This document shows, one piece after another, positions 1 through 5,149 of a stretch of 7,085 nt of DNA. The notes under the pieces are model-generated. The model was not told the origin of the DNA and did no database searches. It saw only the letters and a program-made list of their open reading frames with translations. The position numbers and the translations under genes are program-made. The stretch is from an uncultured Bacteroidota bacterium. Its GTDB lineage: Bacteria; Bacteroidota; Bacteroidia; Chitinophagales; Saprospiraceae. Each line of letters opens with the position of its first letter. Positions within the stretch are counted from its first letter, which is position 1. The stretch covers positions 1 to 7,085 of the forward strand of contig CALGAA010000303.1 of the NCBI GenBank assembly GCA_937952445.1, read 5' to 3'.

Positions 1-852
1 ACCACCGAAAGCGTTTCCGTCACCTGGCAGTCTGGTGATTACAATTCTTCCATCGGGAGTTATACAATCAATGGATCTTTGGACTTAACTGCGGCTGAAA
101 ACCCCAACAACCTGATGGCTTCCCTGATCGTTACGGTTCAGGATACCAAAGGCCCGGTTCCTTCCATTCAAAATCTGCCTGATTACATGGCGAATTGTCA
201 GGTCCTTTTGAGTGATCTTTTACCCCCTTCGGCTACGGATAATTGTTCGGGATTGATCGCAGGGACTACCGGGGCCACCTTCCCCATCACCGCACAAGGC
301 ACCACGACCATCACCTGGACATTCGAAGATGTTTCAGGAAATACGGCCACCCAAGTTCAGAACATTATCGTAGAGCCATGTCCCAGACTCGCCGTATCCG
401 TGGAGCAATTGGAAGGGATCACTGCCGAATGTTCGACCCCATTTTCAGAATTAACACTGCCCAACTCCGTGGAAGTAACCTTTGATAATTCAACCACCGA
501 AAGCGTTTCCGTCACCTGGCAGTCAGGAGATTATAACTCTTCCATCGGGAATTATACAATCAATGGATCTCTGGACTTAACTGCGGCTGAAAATCCCAGC
601 AACCTCATGGCTTCCCTGACCGTTACGGTTCAGGATACCAAAGGTCCGGTTCCTTCAATTCAAAATCTACCTGCTTTCACGGGGACTTGCCAGGTTCAAT
701 TGAGTGACCTTTTACCCCCATCGGCCACTGATGAATGTTGGGGATTGATCATGGGGACTACCGATGCGACCTTCCCCATCACCGCACAAGGCACCACAAC
801 CATCACCTGGATGTACGAAGACGATGCAGGAAATGTGACGACCCAGACCCAG
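1..852 (+). repeat. In-frame 492-bp tandem repeat (Big_4-like + HYR-like unit) inside the surface protein
   Basis: Bases 1-360 realign with 493-852 at an exact offset of 492 bp (164 codons), without gaps. By hand count the first 180 bp have 13 differences (about 93% identity), mostly at third codon positions. The following 180 bp have about 37 differences, so the HYR part has diverged more than the Ig part. The window opens inside the unit, so further copies probably lie upstream. The second copy decays after about 852, where a related but much more diverged HYR-like module follows. Recent duplication or gene conversion of the Ig half is the simplest reading. Confidence 0.95.
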
Positions 853-2520
853 GTGATTGTGATTGAAGATACCACTGCACCCGTTCCTGCTTTGGATCAA
901 CTTGAGGTCATTACCGTCGATTGCTCATCAGGTATCACCGACGCCCCCACCGCTACAGACGACTGTGCCGGACTGGTTACTGCAACTACAACTGATCCTC
1001 TTCAATACAACCAGAAAGGGACTTACACCATCACCTGGGTTTACGATGATGGTCATGGCAACACGTCGACACAGGATCAAACGATCATCGTTACCAATTC
1101 TTCAGAACCGGTGATGATATGTCCACAAAGGCGAATCATAAGTTGCGAACCGATCGTCACTTTTGAATTACCCCAGGCCGTGAATGATTGCGGTCCCGTA
1201 GGGGTCATTCAAATTGATGGTACCGGGTTAACCTCAGGATCGCTTTTTCCTGTGGGAATTACGATGCTCAGATACAAAACGACTGATCCCAACAGTACAG
1301 CAACCTGTTCGGTGGAAATCGAAGTACTTCCGGATCTCACAGCCAGGCATAAATCGGGAATTGGATTTGGAGATACGCTCCACATTGTAGATTGTCTTCT
1401 TCCTCCTATTTCCAAAGAGGACCTGGATCTGGGCCTGTACCCGAACAAGGTTTCAGCGCAAGGCAGGATTTTCAAGGCCAATTTACCATCCAAACAGGAG
1501 TTTGGGTTATGGAATATTTCCCTGTACACCTACCAGGTAGAGGATCAATGTGGAAACACCGACTATTTTGAAAACTATGTGGCGCTTTATGATATAGCAC
1601 CTCCTAATTTCTATGGTTTCCCCAAGGATACTACTATAGACCGACCCGAAGATCTTCCGCCTGTCCCCACGGACAACAAAAAAGTCAGAATAATCGACAT
1701 TTGCAGATATGTGGTATGGGACACCGTTATCACACAGCCGATCCACGATCCCATCAACCAGGACACCGTTGCGTTCGTCCGCCGATGGATTGCGGAGGAT
1801 GCAGTGGGAAATAAATCCTTCCGGGATCAAATGATCTATATCAGGTCCGCTTCTCCTCTAGACCTCAATAACATTACGGCTCATATCGTCAGGGAGGAGG
1901 ATCTGACAGGCCAGCGCTTTATCCAAACCGCAGGGACCGACAGTATTCTGGTGACTCTTTACCAATTGGATGCCCATGGAAGTTTGTTGCTCGTAGACTC
2001 CATGTATTCCGGAAACTGGATGGGCAGCAGAGGGAATCTGTTTTTCACCTCACTCCATCCGGGCGCATATCAACTCAAGATTGACGTCCCCCGGGGTTAT
2101 ACCGCTCACCATCCAGATTCGCTGATTTTGGAGGATGGCTGGTCCGACACATTGTTTCTATCCGGGGACACTACTTTACGACTCGGCACTACCCTGCTCA
2201 TCCCTGGTATTGTTCCGGATACTGCATCCGTAATCCCCGTGGAAGTCGGTGGAATCGTTCAGGTCCGGGGACCCAAGAACGACCGATTTAAGGTCTACCC
2301 CAATCCCACGACGGGGATGATTAAATTAAGTCTTCCGTCGGGTAAACATTTTGAATATACCGTATACAATCATTGGGGTAAAGTGGAAGTCACCGGAATC
2401 ACCCAAAATGGATCAGATATTGACCTGAGTGACCGACCAGATGGGATATACTTTATCCGCGTGGAAAATGGGCGTGAATATAGTGTGACCGAGCGGATTT
2501 TGATCCTGAGTGGTCAGTGA
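1..2520 (+). CDS. Giant T9SS-exported Ig/HYR-repeat surface protein, 3' part (5' end outside window)
   Basis: The frame is open from base 1 to the TGA at 2518-2520, giving 839 residues. A TTG at 79 is not the true start, because the repeat motif runs through it. In window residues: 1-48 end of a Big_4-like Ig domain (motifs SVTW, YTINGSL, NPNNL, VTVQD); 49-126 HYR-like; about 134-212 second Big_4-like; 213-289 HYR-like; about 291-370 HYR-like; 370-444 HYR-like; about 447-616 diverged HYR-like segments (VEDQCGN, AEDAVGN); about 618-735 an SdrD/Cna-B-like module (LHPGAYQLKIDVP); about 761-839 a T9SS type A sorting domain (FKVYPNPTTG, YNHWGKV, DGIYFIRVENG). Sorting-domain proteins of this kind are exported by T9SS and anchored or released at the cell surface. 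An adhesin or matrix role is inferred, and no enzymatic domain is visible. It converges on the sulfatase gene. Family assignments come from motif recognition only. Confidence 0.93.
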   Translation, partial: TTESVSVTWQSGDYNSSIGSYTINGSLDLTAAENPNNLMASLIVTVQDTKGPVPSIQNLPDYMANCQVLLSDLLPPSATDNCSGLIAGTTGATFPITAQGTTTITWTFEDVSGNTATQVQNIIVEPCPRLAVSVEQLEGITAECSTPFSELTLPNSVEVTFDNSTTESVSVTWQSGDYNSSIGNYTINGSLDLTAAENPSNLMASLTVTVQDTKGPVPSIQNLPAFTGTCQVQLSDLLPPSATDECWGLIMGTTDATFPITAQGTTTITWMYEDDAGNVTTQTQVIVIEDTTAPVPALDQLEVITVDCSSGITDAPTATDDCAGLVTATTTDPLQYNQKGTYTITWVYDDGHGNTSTQDQTIIVTNSSEPVMICPQRRIISCEPIVTFELPQAVNDCGPVGVIQIDGTGLTSGSLFPVGITMLRYKTTDPNSTATCSVEIEVLPDLTARHKSGIGFGDTLHIVDCLLPPISKEDLDLGLYPNKVSAQGRIFKANLPSKQEFGLWNISLYTYQVEDQCGNTDYFENYVALYDIAPPNFYGFPKDTTIDRPEDLPPVPTDNKKVRIIDICRYVVWDTVITQPIHDPINQDTVAFVRRWIAEDAVGNKSFRDQMIYIRSASPLDLNNITAHIVREEDLTGQRFIQTAGTDSILVTLYQLDAHGSLLLVDSMYSGNWMGSRGNLFFTSLHPGAYQLKIDVPRGYTAHHPDSLILEDGWSDTLFLSGDTTLRLGTTLLIPGIVPDTASVIPVEVGGIVQVRGPKNDRFKVYPNPTTGMIKLSLPSGKHFEYTVYNHWGKVEVTGITQNGSDIDLSDRPDGIYFIRVENGREYSVTERILILSGQ

Positions 2521-2600
2521 CGGAGCACAATACACGAAATGGAAAGATCAGCGTTCCCACCATCAGCGCACCAACCCGTAAAGCCAACCCCTAAAAGTCT

Positions 2601-2640
2601 GAATATCAATATCCCCCGTGAAAGCGGGGGATTGATATTC
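2601..2640 (+). terminator. Strong GAAA-capped hairpin, probable 3'-end/terminator structure
   Basis: Arm 2601-2610 (GAATATCAAT) pairs with 2631-2640. After a 2-nt bulge (2611-2612), CCCCCG at 2613-2618 pairs with CGGGGG at 2625-2630. A T·G wobble (2619/2624) closes a GAAA tetraloop (2620-2623), giving about 17 pairs in all. It starts 80 nt after the stop of the + strand gene. The GNRA-type loop exists only on the + strand RNA, which points to that transcript. No T-tract follows on +; on the minus strand a short TTTT follows (2593-2596 region). It may therefore be a 3' stability element or a weak bidirectional terminator rather than a classical intrinsic terminator. Confidence 0.6.
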
Positions 2641-2864
2641 GACCCCGGGATATCCACTCTGACGGAGCAGGATTAACAACTAAGGACCACCGGCCATTTT
2701 AAATATTCAGGTTACTGATCGATATTCTGGGTGATTATCCTCCCTATCCCATCAGTTTGTGTCTGAGCTTTATTCTCAGGCCTACCTCCAGCTCTCCAGT
2801 CTCTCACAGCCAGCCCAGACATCCGCGTAAATTGCCAGAATCGGAAATGGACACGGCTATTCAG

Positions 2865-2893
2865 CCCCCCATTCCCCCCAACATTTCCCCCCC
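2865..2893 (-). other. G-tract cluster in the sulfatase 3' untranslated region (possible G-quadruplex)
   Basis: On the minus strand, reading away from the sulfatase stop, runs of 7 G (2893-2887), 6 G (2879-2874) and 6 G (2870-2865) are separated by 7 and 3 nt. The first run lies about 36 nt after the stop codon. The runs are long enough to supply four GGG segments. G-quadruplex formation is inferred from pattern only. Confidence 0.45.
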
Positions 2894-2929
2894 TCTAAAT
2901 TCTACCCACTAAGTTCTAAGCTCTACCCT

Positions 2930-4510
2930 CTATCTCCGTTCCAAATATGCCTTCAGGAAGTATTCGTCATTGGCATCGCTGTCTCCATAAAATGCCCGGA
3001 TGGAATCGAGTTTTGCGTGCATCATTTCCTGTACTTTCGCATACTTCGGATCATCGTACACGCTTCGCATTTCGTGGGGATCCTCCTCCAGATCGTACAT
3101 TTCCCATTCGTCGATGTCGTAATAAAAATGCATCAATTTGTAGCGATCGGTGGCCACCCCATAATGGCGTTTGACCATGTGGACCGACGGATACTCATAA
3201 TAGGTATAATAAACGGCATCGCGCCATTCATTCGTTTTTCCCGCAACCAAATCACGGAACGATTCCCCCTGCATTTCCTCCGGTGCATCCACGCCCGCAT
3301 AATCGAGCAAGGTGGGTGCAAAATCCAGATTTTGTACCAACGCATCGATCACTGTTCCCGGTTTAATTTCTTTGGGGTATCGAATGAGCAGTGGAGTTCG
3401 GAATGATTCTTCGTACATAAACCGTTTGTCAAACCAGCCGTGCTCACCGAGGTAAAAGCCCTGGTCGGAGGTATACACCACAATGGTATTGTCGGCCAGT
3501 CCGTTTTCTTCCAGGTAGTCCAACACCTCTCCTACCCCGTCATCCACCGATTGGATGGTCCGCAGGTAATCTTTGATATACCGGTTGAATTTCCAAATCG
3601 CCATTTCTTTTTCGGACAAATTTGCGGCTTTCATCGCCTCGTTTTTGGGCGTATAAGCGGCGAGCCATTTTTCCCTTTGCTCAGGGGTAAACCGCTTGAG
3701 TTGGTTATGAAAATCGGTGCTGTCCCCATTGGGGGCTACCAACAACTTAAAGTCGTGGCCCCACATGGCATGGCCATCGATTTCCATTTCCTGCTCACGG
3801 GCCGCTGTTCCGCGGCCTTCATAATCGTCGAAATAATTGGCCGGTGGTTCAAATTCCACATCGTCAAATAACGTGAGGTACTTTTCGGCGGGCTTCCAAT
3901 TCCGATGAGGTGCTTTCTGGTGATAGAGCAGGCAAAATGGTTTGTCTTTATCCCTCATTTCCCTGAGCCACTTCAAGGTGTATTCCGTGGTGATTTCGGT
4001 TACGTAACCCTCAAACCGCTGGCGTTCTCCATTGACGAGAAAATCGGGATTGTAGTAGTGTCCCTGGCCCGGCAGTACCATCGAATAATCGAACCCCTGT
4101 GGCAGTCCATCCAGGTGGATTTTACCGATCATGGCTGTTTGATACCCATTGGCCTGAAGAAGTTTCGGAAAATTGGGTTGTTCCCAATCGAAAGGCTGAA
4201 CGTTATCGACTTTTCCGTTGATAAAACTGTGTTTCCCCGTCAGCAGCACTGCTCTGCTGGGTGCACATATCGAATTGGTCACGGTAGCCCGGGTAAAAAT
4301 GGCGCCTTCTTCAGCTATCCGATCGATATTGGGTGTTTGATTTAGACCGTGACCGTAGGCACTGACGGCCTGATAAGCGTGGTCATCGCTCATGATAAAA
4401 AGGATATTGGGCGGGGTGGGATCTTCTTCTTCCGCGGGGGCGCACGACATCGTGACTCCGAATCCCAGAGAAACGACGAGGTATGTGGTGTAAAGCAGGC
4501 TGTTTTTCAT
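2930..4510 (-). CDS. S1-family (formylglycine-dependent) sulfatase, predicted lipoprotein
   Basis: A complete 526-residue protein that hydrolyses sulfate esters, probably on a sulfated glycan. The sulfatase signature is at 82-92, with Cys82 in C-A-P-S-R as the residue converted to formylglycine and Arg86 and TGK following. Other expected active-site positions are present: Asp42/Asp43 (SDDH) for Ca2+, Lys130 and His132 (GKIH), His197 and His202 (HQKAPH), Asp349/Gln350 (TSDQGFYLGEHG) and Lys362. Residues 434-510 look like the C-terminal DUF4976-type region. A hydrophobic N-terminus ends at Cys23 (VTMSC, a loose lipobox) followed by APAEEED; the acidic stretch suggests surface export in Bacteroidota. 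The overall style resembles SulfAtlas S1_11/S1_8 (GlcNAc-6-O-sulfatase-like), but the substrate is unproven. The start ATG follows no Shine-Dalgarno, as is usual in this phylum. The gene stands alone, 633 bp from its nearest same-strand neighbour. A maturase (FGE or anSME) must be encoded elsewhere. Confidence 0.95.
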   Translation of the reverse strand: MKNSLLYTTYLVVSLGFGVTMSCAPAEEEDPTPPNILFIMSDDHAYQAVSAYGHGLNQTPNIDRIAEEGAIFTRATVTNSICAPSRAVLLTGKHSFINGKVDNVQPFDWEQPNFPKLLQANGYQTAMIGKIHLDGLPQGFDYSMVLPGQGHYYNPDFLVNGERQRFEGYVTEITTEYTLKWLREMRDKDKPFCLLYHQKAPHRNWKPAEKYLTLFDDVEFEPPANYFDDYEGRGTAAREQEMEIDGHAMWGHDFKLLVAPNGDSTDFHNQLKRFTPEQREKWLAAYTPKNEAMKAANLSEKEMAIWKFNRYIKDYLRTIQSVDDGVGEVLDYLEENGLADNTIVVYTSDQGFYLGEHGWFDKRFMYEESFRTPLLIRYPKEIKPGTVIDALVQNLDFAPTLLDYAGVDAPEEMQGESFRDLVAGKTNEWRDAVYYTYYEYPSVHMVKRHYGVATDRYKLMHFYYDIDEWEMYDLEEDPHEMRSVYDDPKYAKVQEMMHAKLDSIRAFYGDSDANDEYFLKAYLERR

Positions 4511-4574
4511 ATCAAATTGGATTATTGCCAGGGTAGGTAAAATCTACTGTGGTTATATTCACATATATATAGAA

Positions 4575-4606
4575 TAAATATAGCTTAATTGTGGCAAAAC
4601 AACAAA
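4575..4606 (-). promoter_or_regulatory. Candidate Bacteroidota-type promoter of the sulfatase gene
   Basis: On the minus strand TTTG (4606-4603) is followed after 20 nt by TATATTTA (4582-4575), which matches seven of eight positions of the Bacteroides -7 consensus TAnnTTTG. The spacing agrees with the reported 19-21 nt between the -33 and -7 boxes. It would give a 5' leader of roughly 55-60 nt before the ATG at 4510. The region is very AT-rich, so chance matches are possible. A second TTTG at 4598-4595 is at the wrong distance. Confidence 0.4.
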
Positions 4607-4716
4607 TGGAATTAGCGTCTGCTTATTCAGCTCTCTTCTCTCATTCTCGCTCTGCATCTTTGCGGCCTGCGCATCTTCGATGATTCAGAATTTGTCCCCG
4701 GAGCTGCCCCGATCAA

Positions 4717-4742
4717 AAATGCTACATTGCCAAACGAATAAA
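4717..4742. repeat. Dispersed 26-bp motif, copy 1
   Basis: On the + strand this reads AAATGCT, then four variable bases, then TGCCAAACGAATAAA. It matches 4888-4913 at 22 of 26 positions, 171 bp away and in the same orientation. It contains the CCAAACG linker of the hairpin array at 5041-5149. No stem partner is visible here, so it may be a decayed or half unit. Confidence 0.6.
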
Positions 4743-4820
4743 CATCTGCTTAAAATGGAATATTTTTACAATCTTTACCATTTGAAACTGCCTGCAGGGT
4801 TTTGATGTTTTATTTCCATC

Positions 4821-4833
4821 GTCCCTTCAGGAC
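4821..4833 (-). repeat. Small palindrome GTCCTGAAGGGAC (minus strand), possible repeat relic
   Basis: The minus strand reads GTCCT-GAA-GGGAC, a 5-pair stem (one T·G wobble) with a GAA loop. It sits between the two 26-bp motif copies, next to CCTGCAGG (4791-4797 region) and a T/A-rich stretch. Short palindromes of this kind are common in interspersed repeats of Bacteroidota, but I cannot name the family. Chance occurrence remains possible. Confidence 0.3.
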
Positions 4834-4887
4834 TCATCCAACACCGTTAATTCAGGAATTTAATTTCTGAATTTATGGGTAGACCCT

Positions 4888-4913
4888 AAATGCTGAACTG
4901 CCAAACGACTAAA
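4888..4913. repeat. Dispersed 26-bp motif, copy 2
   Basis: This is the same motif as 4717-4742. Its last 13 bases (CCAAACGACTAAA, 4901-4913) are identical to 5118-5130, that is, the linker plus left arm of the gene-proximal palindrome of the hairpin array. The right arm that would complete a palindrome is missing here. I read it as a truncated or decayed relative of an array unit. Confidence 0.65.
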
Positions 4914-5040
4914 ACACGCCGCGCCATACTCCGCCCTGCGCTATTCACCATCGACCTTAAACCAGCGAACGAAGCATTACTCAGGAAAGTGGGAGAACGA
5001 CCAGTCAAACAACAACTGCCATAACAGCGCCCCTCCCTCA

Positions 5041-5149
5041 CCAAACGGCCGAAGGCCCCAAACGTTCTGGGCGCCCCCGCGACCAGAACCCAAACGTGTA
5101 ATGCCCCGGCATTACACCCAAACGACTAAAGCGCCCCGGCGCTTTAGTC
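5041..5149 (-). repeat. Tandem array of four hairpins joined by an identical 6-nt linker
   Basis: Reading +, units tile without a spare base. Linker CCAAAC 5041-5046, palindrome 5047-5057 (GGCC-GAA-GGCC); linker 5058-5063, palindrome 5064-5089 (GTTCTGG/CCAGAAC, G·A mismatch, CGC/GCG, CCCC loop); linker 5090-5095, palindrome 5096-5117 (GTGTAATGC/GCATTACAC, CCCG loop); linker 5118-5123, palindrome 5124-5149 (GACTAAAGCGC/GCGCTTTAGTC, CCCG loop). Stem sequences differ completely while linker, the outer G-C pair and the C-rich loop are kept. In the minus-strand transcript the linker is GTTTGG and the loops CGGG, CGGG, GGGG and TTC. It sits at the very 3' end of the large surface-protein gene and contains its stop codon. 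A transcript-end or mRNA-stability role, or a mobile palindromic repeat, is inferred. Confidence 0.9.

Larger units (their letters stand above)
2521..2929. other. Intergenic gap between convergent genes
   Basis: This 409-bp gap separates the stop of the + strand repeat protein from the stop of the - strand sulfatase. I see no credible gene. It holds the strong hairpin at 2601-2640, a weak hairpin at 2761-2781 (CTGAG/CTCAG core, 7-nt loop) and, next to the sulfatase end, a strongly pyrimidine-rich + strand with three C-tracts (2865-2893). Confidence 0.8.
4511..5040. other. Noncoding region between the sulfatase start and the hairpin array
   Basis: About 530 bp with no convincing gene in either strand. 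The part nearest the sulfatase (4511-4606) is AT-rich and carries the promoter candidate. Farther out lie two degenerate motif copies (4717-4742, 4888-4913), a small palindrome (4821-4833), an AT-rich 7-bp hairpin AATTCAG/CTGAATT (4849-4873) and a small hairpin TTTA-GGG/CCC-TAAA (4872-4890). From about 4920 to 5040 I see nothing specific. Confidence 0.6.

Noticed and set aside
79..81. TTG as the start of the first gene
   Set aside because: The same frame is open to base 1 and encodes the front of a Big_4-like domain that is repeated at 493, so the gene starts outside the window.
2518..2669. Direct repeat TGACGGAGCA at 2518-2527 and 2660-2669
   Set aside because: A single 10-bp match without flanking similarity; it can occur by chance in a gap of this size.
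3905..4345. Antisense open frame (146 codons, +) opposite the sulfatase; others at 3017-3406 and 3440-3871
   Set aside because: The sulfatase on the other strand has intact catalytic motifs throughout; these frames are by-products of its codon usage.
4511..4540. Shine-Dalgarno site for the sulfatase
   Set aside because: No purine-rich GGAGG-like sequence precedes the ATG on the minus strand, which is normal for Bacteroidota.
5041..5149. CRISPR array
   Set aside because: The constant part is only 6 nt and the variable parts are themselves palindromes of 11-26 nt, so there are no repeat-length direct repeats or spacers, and no cas gene is in view.
5041..5149. Integron attC sites
   Set aside because: The linker GTTTGG does not fit the GTTRRRY core (T in an R position), the hairpins lack extrahelical bases, and there are no cassette-like genes or integrase.
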